Virus record (IMG/VR): IMGVR_UViG_3300032020_001002
Span: 1-26,899 of that record
DNA: 26,899 bases
DNA from: a virus
Strand: one strand, 5' to 3'
The translations under genes were made by a program, and so were the position numbers. The notes under the pieces were generated by a model. That model was not told the DNA's origin and ran no database searches. It saw only the letters and a program-made list of their open reading frames with translations. Below, one piece after another: positions 21,054-26,899 of the stretch. Each line of letters begins with the position of its first letter. Position 1 is the stretch's first letter.

Positions 21054-21452
21054 ATGTCTAAGACTCCCGCTGAAAAAGGAAGAGAACTCTTCGAGAAGGA
21101 AGAGAAAGAAGAGCGCAAAGCAGGAAAGAAGTTCAATCCGAAGCTTCTAGCGGCAGAGACAAGCAAGATTCACAAAGTCATCGATAAAGAAGAGGGTGAA
21201 ATTCTGTATTATCCGTTGCGAGTTGAAGATCTCGATGAGATAGATACAGGTACATCTAATCAAGAGCGGAGTCGTCTTATACTTTTCAAGAGTTTAAGCC
21301 GGGCCTATCCGGACCTCACCTGTGAGGAAGTCAAGAAGTGGCCACTGGTGAAAGCCACTAGGATCCTGCAGTTGATTGCGAAGGCTGAGGGTTTTTTGCA
21401 ACTTCAGACGACGTCCTTGCTTGGGTCAAAAAGAACGAAGACGCGCAGCTGA
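21054..21452 (+). CDS. Tail assembly chaperone, short form (gpG-like)
   Basis: This 132-residue frame starts at ATG 21054, two bases after the tail tube stop. It is acidic/basic and helical (KGRELFEKEEKEERKAGKKF; ERSRLILFKSLSRAYPDLT; VKATRILQLIAKAEG). Position and content match gpG-like chaperones, which coat the tape measure during tail assembly and are absent from the finished tail. The last 20 codons beyond the slippery site look unstructured and basic, as expected if the biologically important product is partly the shifted one. Confidence 0.75.
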   Translation: MSKTPAEKGRELFEKEEKEERKAGKKFNPKLLAAETSKIHKVIDKEEGEILYYPLRVEDLDEIDTGTSNQERSRLILFKSLSRAYPDLTCEEVKKWPLVKATRILQLIAKAEGFLQLQTTSLLGSKRTKTRS

Positions 21453-21580
21453 TCGGTCTTGTTGCTCACGAGTTCGGCTACACCCTTGAGTACATATTTT
21501 CGTTGTCGCCTTTTCAATTCAGCTTTCTCGTCGAATGGCTTGCCTGGTTCAACAGTGAGATCTCCAAGAGGAGAAGATAA
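21054..21580 (+). CDS. Tail assembly chaperone, frameshifted long form (gpG-T-like)
   Basis: A -1 shift at the slippery site gives a product of about 175 residues: the first 114 codons of the frame from 21054, then about 61 codons of the -1 frame ending at TAA 21578-21580. The added part (DDVLAWVKKNEDAQLIGLVA, EFGYTLEYIFSLSPF, FLVEWLAWFNSEISK) is a good protein-like helical sequence with no start codon of its own. The -1 frame opens only at 21389, directly after a TGA (21386-21388). The stop overlaps the tape measure ATG. This reproduces the lambda G/G-T arrangement. Confidence 0.8.
21389..21398 (+). promoter_or_regulatory. -1 ribosomal frameshift slippery site
   Basis: The bases are GGGTTTTTTG. 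In the zero frame the codons are GGT TTT TTG. Both G-GGT-TTT (21389-21395) and T-TTT-TTG (21392-21398) fit the X-XXY-YYZ rule for tandem tRNA slippage. The site lies immediately after the last stop of the -1 frame. I see no strong downstream stem-loop. Confidence 0.8.
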
Positions 21581-23049
21581 TGGTTGGCACTGACATTGAG
21601 GTAAATATCAAGGCGATCGATAACGCAAGCGCGACTATGCGTGACGTCGGTGTAAGCTCGAAAGATCTTGCCCTCGCATTTAACAACGTTGCAACAAGCG
21701 CCTTCGGCTACTACAATATGATCGACAACGTTCTCGACCGACAGGTATCTGTTGACAGAGCGAATCTTCAGGTCAAAAAAAGCCTACAAGGCGTGGATGA
21801 TGCTCAAGAAGCCTACAACAAAACCGTTGAAAAATTCGGCATCAACAGCGATCAAGCAAAAGATGCTCAAACCCGTCTGAACTTGGCAACGGAAACTTAC
21901 CAAGTGAATTGTGAACGGGCCGATATGCTTCAAGGGAATCTGAATGAAACCATTATGCGTAGCGCTCTTCAAGCGATCCCAACCACTATTACAGCGATCA
22001 GCTCCATTGCCATGATAACAACAAACTGGACCGCGGCCACACAAGGCGTCAGTTCCGCGTTACTTTTCCTTCAAGCGAACCCCTTGGTCCTTGTGGCTGT
22101 AGGGGTCGCGGCACTGGTTGCGGGCTTGATTTACCTTTATACCACATGTGAACCTGTTCGGAACGCTTTAAACACGATCGGATCCGTCCTCGGAGGGGCC
22201 GTGATGGCCGCTGTCAACGGGGTTATTCAAGCTGTGACATGGCTCTGGAACAATGTTCTAGTGCCTTTGGGTCAGTTTATCGTCGGTTCTTTTGTGGCTG
22301 CCTGGAACGGTATTTCAGGTTTCTGGAACGGCGTCGTTGTGCCCACAGTGAACGCGGTCCGTGAAGGTATCTCGTGGCTTTGGAACAATGTTCTGGCGCC
22401 CCTCGCAAACTTCCTTATTGGAACTTTCCTCCGCAACTGGCAGATGATGTGTGCCGGTATAGGATGGGCCTATGATAGTATTGTTAAGCCAATCCTTGAG
22501 GCTTTTGGCGGAGTTGTAACTTGGCTCGGAGAGAACGTTTTCGGTCCTGCAGTACGAGTGATGTCGGCGGTTTGGGAAGCCTTCTGTGGAGCGTTTGCAT
22601 GGTTCTACAATAACGTTGTCAAACCCGTGATCGATGCTATTGCCGCGGCTTTCGGCTGGATTTCCGGTATCTTCACTGAGGGTGAGGCCAGGCCTCCCGA
22701 AGAGGCAGGTGGGGCCCGTGAACGGATGCCTGAAGAAAGTTACAAGCCAAGCCCTGAAGAGCGAGAACCGGGTGGCCACTGGCAGCATGGAGCGATAATT
22801 ACTAGGCCGACTTTCGGTTTAGTCGGTGAAGGAGGACCCGAAGCGATCATTCCACTTAACAAATATGGGCTAGGGCCTTCTATTTCGGTCATGGGCCCTC
22901 TTGTGGTCGTTGAGGGTTCTGCTGATCGTGCGACTGCTGAGTATGCTGCTAGAATCGTTCTCGAGGGGTTAAAAACAGTGATTATAGAGCCGACAAGCGG
23001 GGGCGCCCTAGCAACTCAAAAACGCATTAGGCGTGGAGCTGTTCTCTAA
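21580..23049 (+). CDS. Tape measure protein
   Basis: This 489-residue protein starts at ATG 21580, overlapping the chaperone stop. The N-terminal 120 residues are helical and coiled (QVKKSLQGVDDAQEAYNKTV). Residues about 150-195 are strongly hydrophobic (ANPLVLVAVGVAALVAGLIY). Residues 215-370 carry Trp-rich near-repeats of the type WLWNNVL(V/A)PL, typical of tape measures. The C-terminal 90 residues hold a GxVGEGGPEAIIPL motif found at the end of many tape measures. It sets tail length and is ejected with DNA. At about 1.5 angstrom per residue the tail would be near 70 nm. Confidence 0.9.
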   Translation: MVGTDIEVNIKAIDNASATMRDVGVSSKDLALAFNNVATSAFGYYNMIDNVLDRQVSVDRANLQVKKSLQGVDDAQEAYNKTVEKFGINSDQAKDAQTRLNLATETYQVNCERADMLQGNLNETIMRSALQAIPTTITAISSIAMITTNWTAATQGVSSALLFLQANPLVLVAVGVAALVAGLIYLYTTCEPVRNALNTIGSVLGGAVMAAVNGVIQAVTWLWNNVLVPLGQFIVGSFVAAWNGISGFWNGVVVPTVNAVREGISWLWNNVLAPLANFLIGTFLRNWQMMCAGIGWAYDSIVKPILEAFGGVVTWLGENVFGPAVRVMSAVWEAFCGAFAWFYNNVVKPVIDAIAAAFGWISGIFTEGEARPPEEAGGARERMPEESYKPSPEEREPGGHWQHGAIITRPTFGLVGEGGPEAIIPLNKYGLGPSISVMGPLVVVEGSADRATAEYAARIVLEGLKTVIIEPTSGGALATQKRIRRGAVL

Positions 23050-24074
23050 TGGTTTTGCTGACTGAAACGGAAAGGTCAATACTTCTCGAGAAGAATCTGA
23101 TCAATGATCCGACACAATATTCAATTACAACTCAACCTAGCCTAGTGACGATTCATGATTACGGTAACATAACACTTGCTGAAGCAGGTCTTGTTATTTT
23201 CAAGTATACATTAAGGAAAGCGACAGGCAACGATGTTGACAAGTGTTATGCCCGTTTTGAAATCGGTGGAATACCAATTCACGGGGCAGAGATACATATT
23301 CTTAACACTGACTTCGTTTTTGGCGGGTTATGTTGGCTTGCCGCTGGAACCTATGATGTGTTAGTTAAGGGCTGCACACCAACAGGAGTCACTCTTTATC
23401 TTAAACAGTTTCAAATCGGCTTCGTCAAATTCAATGATTCTGTAGGGCATGCTTTAGCTGCATATTCAAGTGGGATCGCTAAGACTGTTCCAGCGCGCGC
23501 TACTCCTGCAGGTCCATTGAAACAAGCAGTTTATGCAGTGATGGTCGAAGCTTACACGGCCGGAGCTGTCACATATTTTGAAGATGCCGGAGAAACTTTG
23601 ACGAATGGTGTGGGCATCACGGTTGACGGTGTCCGCGTGAATTGGAGTACGAAACAGCACGATGTTGACGGCAAGCAGGCAGCTCACGGAAAATGCTTCT
23701 ATCCTGCTTCTACAGCGGAAAGTCACACGATCACCATTGTGAAGGAAAATGCGAGTACAACTGTCAACATCACGGTCTGTGCTTGCCCTTGGATCCTGGG
23801 AGGGCCCGTGCATAATCCAGTTGCGTTCTCGTTTTCTCAAGGGTCCACGGTTTACATGACGCTTGAACCCTTGTTCGTGGATGAGTCCAAGTTTGCTGGA
23901 GTCGGGAAAGTTCGGGGAGTAAGCTATGGCACAGCAACGGACTATTATGGTAGTTCTTCAGCGACAGGGATTATCGAATATAGTTATACATTCGAGACTG
24001 TGAATCAGGACATGGGTTTTGCGTGTTCAGGTGTCGGCGGCTGCATCACAAACGTCGGGGTCGATATGCGATGA
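23049..24074 (+). CDS. Distal tail structural protein of unknown type
   Basis: ATG 23049 shares a base with the tape measure stop. The 341-residue product is beta-rich with about eight cysteines. The N-terminal third reads SLVTIHDYGNITLAEAGLVI and LCWLAAGTYDVLVKGC, like a sandwich domain. The middle has GPLKQAVYAVMVEAYTAGAV and YFEDAGETLTNGVGITVDG. The C-terminal part is Gly/Ser/Cys-rich (GFACSGVGGCITNVGVDM). By gene order it should be a distal-tail, tail-tip or adhesin-related protein. No clear Dit or Tal motif is visible. Confidence 0.5.
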   Translation: MVLLTETERSILLEKNLINDPTQYSITTQPSLVTIHDYGNITLAEAGLVIFKYTLRKATGNDVDKCYARFEIGGIPIHGAEIHILNTDFVFGGLCWLAAGTYDVLVKGCTPTGVTLYLKQFQIGFVKFNDSVGHALAAYSSGIAKTVPARATPAGPLKQAVYAVMVEAYTAGAVTYFEDAGETLTNGVGITVDGVRVNWSTKQHDVDGKQAAHGKCFYPASTAESHTITIVKENASTTVNITVCACPWILGGPVHNPVAFSFSQGSTVYMTLEPLFVDESKFAGVGKVRGVSYGTATDYYGSSSATGIIEYSYTFETVNQDMGFACSGVGGCITNVGVDMR

Positions 24075-25288
24075 TAAAAACGCTCCCGAAAGAGGTTTTG
24101 GATCTTTTCCCAATGTGGGAGTACCAGTGTCCAAAATGCCAAACATATGTCGAGCCTAACGTTCTTCACTGCCCGAAATGCCTGGCACCGTTTGATGCTT
24201 TGTCTTGGAGGGTCCCGCCTCGCTTTCTCCGTAACCATGAGGCCATGAGTAAGTATGCGCATGAAGTTCTCGCGCCAAAATTAAGAACGAAGCAACGAGA
24301 GTTGCTCTTCCGATATTTCACCACGATTTGGAGTGAAGGATGGGAGACTGGTGATTTTAGCAACTGCACAGGCACGGCGACTGATGGCAACGGGTTCACC
24401 CCAGTTGTTGAAACTGCTAATCCTCATCATGGGACCTACAATTGTAAGTGTGCTAAACCCGCAGGGGGATACGGAACTTCTGCAGTCTACAAAAATTTTG
24501 CTGCTGCAGACGTTGCTTACTCTCAGTTTTATGTGAAGCTTTCTGCGATGCCGCCAACCGGAGAACAGGTGAGTCTCTGTCAGGTTCGCAATGACTGGCC
24601 TAATTCAAACTTTGCACAAATTTATAATGATGCTGGCAGCTTGAAATGGCGGCTTGGAGTCAGGATAGCGGGCGTTGAACATTTTGTTTCTGAAGCTTCC
24701 GCGAGTAACCCGACCATAGATACTTGGTACTGCGTTAAAGTTTTGCGAGACGTGACAAGTAGCATTGGGAAATTATGGGTAGATGCAGTTCTGAAAGCGA
24801 CTGACACTGGATACACATACAGTGGCACAAATTATTACCTGTTTATTCACGTGTCAACAAATAGTTACGGAGTAACCGGATATTTTGACTGTGTTGTTGT
24901 CGCTGACACGGACATAGACCCCGAAGTTAGCGAAGGAGTCAAACTTGATGGGAAGACCCTCAATGTCCTCAGTTTCGGGGAAGACGCGCGTGCTGTCATG
25001 TCTCAATGGGATGCTTGGGTAGACGGAGCCTACAAGCGCAAAGTCAAAGTTCTAGGCATAAGTCGATCGTGGATGTTGGACTGTGTTGAAAATGACGTAG
25101 GATGGACGAACAGCCAAGCAAAGAGCTTCCAGGAGACAGCTGCAGCCGGGTTCACGGTTACTTTTTCGATCACCAGTGAAGTCCGCGTCATCAACACTAC
25201 TGTTTACATTATTGATGTCGGGATTCAAGTGGCAGACCTCGCGGGCAAGAACGTTCGCCATTTCACGTTAACTCTACAGGAAACGTAA
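24071..25288 (+). CDS. Tail protein with zinc ribbon and LamG-like domain
   Basis: ATG 24071 overlaps the previous stop (ATGA); a longer frame from 24023 is not supported. In the 405 residues, C20/C23 and C34/C37 (CPKC, CPKC) make an N-terminal zinc ribbon. Residues about 85-285 resemble a concanavalin/LamG-type sandwich (SEGWETGDFSNCTGT, HGTYNCKC, SQFYVKLSAMPP, WYCVKVLRDVTS, GKLWVDAVLK, GYFDCVVVADT), a fold used for sugar binding. The last 110 residues (GKTLNVLSFGEDARAVMSQW onward) look like a distal-tail or baseplate-type domain. A receptor-binding or tail-tip role is likely. Confidence 0.6.
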   Translation: MIKTLPKEVLDLFPMWEYQCPKCQTYVEPNVLHCPKCLAPFDALSWRVPPRFLRNHEAMSKYAHEVLAPKLRTKQRELLFRYFTTIWSEGWETGDFSNCTGTATDGNGFTPVVETANPHHGTYNCKCAKPAGGYGTSAVYKNFAAADVAYSQFYVKLSAMPPTGEQVSLCQVRNDWPNSNFAQIYNDAGSLKWRLGVRIAGVEHFVSEASASNPTIDTWYCVKVLRDVTSSIGKLWVDAVLKATDTGYTYSGTNYYLFIHVSTNSYGVTGYFDCVVVADTDIDPEVSEGVKLDGKTLNVLSFGEDARAVMSQWDAWVDGAYKRKVKVLGISRSWMLDCVENDVGWTNSQAKSFQETAAAGFTVTFSITSEVRVINTTVYIIDVGIQVADLAGKNVRHFTLTLQET

Positions 25289-25302
25289 GGTGATATGAAG
25301 TT

Positions 25303-25746
25303 TTGAAGCGAAAAGGAGGTCGACAAAGTGACGAGAAAGATGAGATTTGGCAGGATGTAATTGTAGCGAATCCAAAGCATCTTAACAACCGGGTTAAACT
25401 TCACTTTCTCGTAGACACCGGTTCGTCTGGGTGCGCAATTCCTGTAGAAGTAGCTAAAAAACTCAAGTTAGAATGTGTTGGGGAAGGCGAAATAATACTT
25501 GCAAACGGCACGCGGATTCATGCGAAAATTGCCTATTTGTATATGAAAATCGATGACGAACATGTTTTCACGCTTGTGAGTTATGATGGATGTGAAAAAG
25601 CGTTACTTGGTTTCGATGTTATGCATCTCTTAGGGTTGCAGATTGATACGGGGAAAAAGGAGGTATTGAAACCAATGAGGCGTTTTAGCCTTAGAAATCT
25701 GATTTTTAGTAAAGGTTGGATTTCAAGTAGGAGAGGGAGACGGTGA
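25303..25746 (+). CDS. Retropepsin-like aspartic protease
   Basis: This 147-residue protein has one aspartic protease half: FLVDTGSSGCAIP (D38-T-G at 38-40) and, later, ALLGFDVMHLLGL (100-112), the second hallmark of clan AA peptidases. Strands between (EIILANGTRIHAKIAYLYM) complete the fold. As in retroviral enzymes, the active form would be a homodimer. The C terminus is a basic extension. TTG 25303 has AAGGTGA ten bases upstream. A stronger SD-like AAAAGGAGGT lies inside the frame (25311-25320) without a usable start after it, so the start deserves care. It stands just after the tail genes; virion maturation, processing of the membrane proteins or host-surface cleavage are possible. Confidence 0.75.
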   Translation: MKRKGGRQSDEKDEIWQDVIVANPKHLNNRVKLHFLVDTGSSGCAIPVEVAKKLKLECVGEGEIILANGTRIHAKIAYLYMKIDDEHVFTLVSYDGCEKALLGFDVMHLLGLQIDTGKKEVLKPMRRFSLRNLIFSKGWISSRRGRR

Positions 25747-25994
25747 CTGATTGGGTTAGAAGAGCCCTTACGCGAAGATCTGAGAGTAAAGGTCCTAGAA
25801 AAATCCAGGTTGAACCTGAGCCGAATCCGAAGCTTGTTTTGCTTGTTAAGTTTTCGATCTATATGACTGGGGCCTTGGTGGCTCTTGAAGTCGCGCACCT
25901 AGCTTTTCTGGGCTCTTGGAACAGTGAGGTCTTCGCGGGGATCTCGGGCCTCATCGGCACAGTTACCGGTGTACTGATCGGTCGCCACATCTAA
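25743..25994 (+). CDS. Small two-helix membrane protein (holin-like size)
   Basis: GTG 25743 overlaps the protease stop by four bases (GTGA) and follows AGGAGAGGGAG. The N-terminal 27 residues are basic (RRALTRRSESKGPRK). Two membrane helices follow: VLLVKFSIYMTGALVALEVA and VFAGISGLIGTVTGVLIG. Size, charge and late position are like holins, but archaeal viruses often use other exit routes, so the holin label is only a suggestion. Confidence 0.55.
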   Translation: MTDWVRRALTRRSESKGPRKIQVEPEPNPKLVLLVKFSIYMTGALVALEVAHLAFLGSWNSEVFAGISGLIGTVTGVLIGRHI

Positions 25995-26050
25995 TGTTAA
26001 TGTATTCTTTTTCATGCTCAGTCCGAGAATCTGGGGGGAGGTGAGTTGAA

Positions 26051-26485
26051 CTGAACAGAAAAGTGTTTACGTTTGCGGTTATCCTGGCTTTGGTAGTCCT
26101 AGTTGTGGCTGTTCCTGTCTTGGCCCAGACTCCAGAGGAGACGCCTCCTGCAGTGCAGTATGAATGGATGTATGGTGTTTGGACGGGAGCGAAAGCCACG
26201 CCGATCGCAATACTTGTGGCTCTAGTGACATGTTTAGCGGGCTATTTGAGCAAGACTCCAACTGAAGAGTTCAAAGTTGAAAATTTGCTGTTCACGGCTA
26301 TCATCAGCTTCGTGATCGGTTTCTTAACGTTGTACGCTGGCTGGACTTATGAAATGGTGCAGACATGGCTTGCAAACGGTTTCTTGACATGGTACATTTG
26401 GAAAGTCGCTGTGATAATCGCAAAAAAGTTGAATTTGGCAAGACAGGTAAGTCAACCGGTAGCTCCCGGGCCTCCAAAAGCGTAG
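26051..26485 (+). CDS. Membrane protein with signal peptide, probable CTG start
   Basis: An SD (GGAGGTGA, 26037-26044) lies six bases before CTG 26051, which gives MNRKVFTFAVILALVVLVVA: a proper signal peptide with a basic n-region. GTG 26063, the first standard start, would lose those charges and lie 18 bases from the SD. The 144-residue product continues with PEETPPAVQYEW, two or three membrane helices (PIAILVALVTCLAGYL, FTAIISFVIGFLTLYAGW, TWYIWKVAVIIAKKL) and a Pro-rich end. Its function is unknown. It may be part of an exit, injection or envelope-remodelling module. Confidence 0.6.
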   Translation: MNRKVFTFAVILALVVLVVAVPVLAQTPEETPPAVQYEWMYGVWTGAKATPIAILVALVTCLAGYLSKTPTEEFKVENLLFTAIISFVIGFLTLYAGWTYEMVQTWLANGFLTWYIWKVAVIIAKKLNLARQVSQPVAPGPPKA

Positions 26486-26523
26486 AACATAGTTCTAGAA
26501 GATTGTTCTATCCCTTTTTTCTT
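26483..26523 (+). terminator. Putative transcription terminator
   Basis: TAGAACA (26483-26489) pairs with TGTTCTA (26504-26510), and a T-run (26515-26520 plus further T) follows. The stem begins at the stop codon of the membrane protein. Archaeal termination needs mainly the T-run, which is present. Confidence 0.5.
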
Positions 26524-26567
26524 ACGATTGATCGATCATCCAAGATCTAGAGGTGAGTAAAATAGAG

Positions 26568-26831
26568 ATGCGGAAACACTTTTACAACGTCTTTGCTTTA
26601 ATCGCAACTACAGTTATAGGTATCTGCCTTTATGGTTGGTCTGTTTGGCAACACGACATCATCTGCGCTCCCCGTATTGGAGACTTTTACACTGGTATCT
26701 TCGAGTTCTTTACCGGCATTCGGACCAGCGTCGGATTTGCCTATAACATCACGCTTCTTATGCAAACTGTTGGCATTGCTATTTTAGCTATTGGCATTTT
26801 CCTTTCAGTGTGGTTCTGGGGCGAAGATTGA
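26568..26831 (+). CDS. Small two-helix membrane protein (87 aa)
   Basis: ATG 26568 is preferred, with GAGGTGAG (26550-26557) about ten bases upstream; a GTG at 26553 lies inside that SD. The protein has a short basic N terminus (MRKHF), helix NVFALIATTVIGICLYGW, an external loop with one Cys (IICAPRIGDF), a second amphipathic aromatic stretch (IFEFFTGIRTS) and helix LMQTVGIAILAIGIFLSVWF. It follows a probable terminator, so it may have its own message. Its function is unknown. Confidence 0.55.
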   Translation: MRKHFYNVFALIATTVIGICLYGWSVWQHDIICAPRIGDFYTGIFEFFTGIRTSVGFAYNITLLMQTVGIAILAIGIFLSVWFWGED

Positions 26832-26869
26832 TGCCCAACTACATCGAGAAGCCAGTTCTCCCATAGGTC

Positions 26870-26896
26870 CTCTTCAACGAGTTTCTGTTTGAAGAG
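26870..26896 (+). repeat. Hairpin repeat, copy B
   Basis: CTCTTCAA (26870-26877) pairs perfectly with TTGAAGAG (26889-26896) over an 11-base loop ending in GTTTCTGT. It matches copy A at 16230-16257 in stem, loop and orientation, with only a few differences, and the stem here is one pair longer. It begins about 40 bases after the stop at 26831 and reaches the window edge, so what follows is not visible. Confidence 0.6.
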
Positions 26897-26899
26897 CAT

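Noticed and set aside
25328-25360. GTG start behind the SD-like AAAAGGAGGT at 25311-25320
   Set aside because: It is out of frame with the protease and closes after ten codons.
26831-26866. ATG frame of 11 codons after the last membrane protein
   Set aside because: Too short to support; probably chance start-stop overlap.
26870-26899. CRISPR array at the right edge
   Set aside because: Only one repeat-like hairpin is visible and copy A stands alone, so an array cannot be claimed. Sequence beyond the window would decide.

Overview
The window reads as most of the genome, or of the provirus, of an archaeal tailed virus (class Caudoviricetes). The archaeal assignment is an inference. It rests on an archaeal-type tyrosine recombinase, a HerA-family ATPase, many tiny zinc-ribbon and ribbon-helix-helix proteins, A/T-rich TATA-like boxes instead of clear bacterial -35/-10 pairs, and frequent TTG/GTG starts behind strong Shine-Dalgarno (SD) sequences. 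A Bathyarchaeia-like or other mesophilic archaeal host is plausible, but the sequence does not prove it. A tail tube gene without a sheath gene, plus a tape measure, indicates siphovirus morphology. The tape measure suggests a tail of roughly 70 nm.

Layout. At 1-435 is the C-terminal end of the integrase. At 436-1200 two genes run leftward: a PH-like protein and a ribbon-helix-helix (RHH) repressor with a zinc knuckle. At 1201-1312 is a divergent control region with a TATGTA/TACATA palindrome. From 1313 every gene reads rightward. The early/middle block (1313-8822) holds a second RHH protein paralogous to the leftward one, a PD-(D/E)XK nuclease-like protein, a ParB-like protein, a run of overlapping zinc-ribbon microproteins, a HerA-type ATPase with coiled coil and winged helix, a radical-SAM protein, a coiled-coil protein and small HTH/RHH regulators. 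At 8823-9233 is a gap with a TATA-like box and an unusually dense set of inverted repeats, placed where a packaging site or leader RNA would be expected.

The morphogenesis block (9234-25288) holds a putative small terminase, large terminase, portal, a stand-alone MuF-type zinc domain, a composite prohead protease/scaffold, major capsid protein, an unusual insert of zinc, secreted, decoration-like and fibre genes, then head-tail connector, HK97-gp10-like protein, tail terminator, tail tube, tail chaperones G and G-T (joined by a predicted -1 frameshift), tape measure and two distal tail proteins. The right end (25303-26831) carries a retropepsin-like aspartic protease and three small membrane proteins that may form an exit or envelope-active module.

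How it fits together. The opposed RHH pair looks like a lysogeny-type switch. The integrase, ParB-like and HerA-like proteins would handle integration, maintenance or DNA movement. Terminase, portal, protease and capsid build and fill the head, and the connector-to-tape-measure genes build the tail. The most notable points are the textbook slippery site in the tail chaperone gene, the structured region before the terminase, a nested hairpin before the capsid gene, a hairpin repeated 10.6 kb apart, and a fibre made of about fifteen 18-residue repeats encoded among head genes. No DNA polymerase, primase or replicative helicase, tRNA, rRNA, IS element or CRISPR array was recognised.
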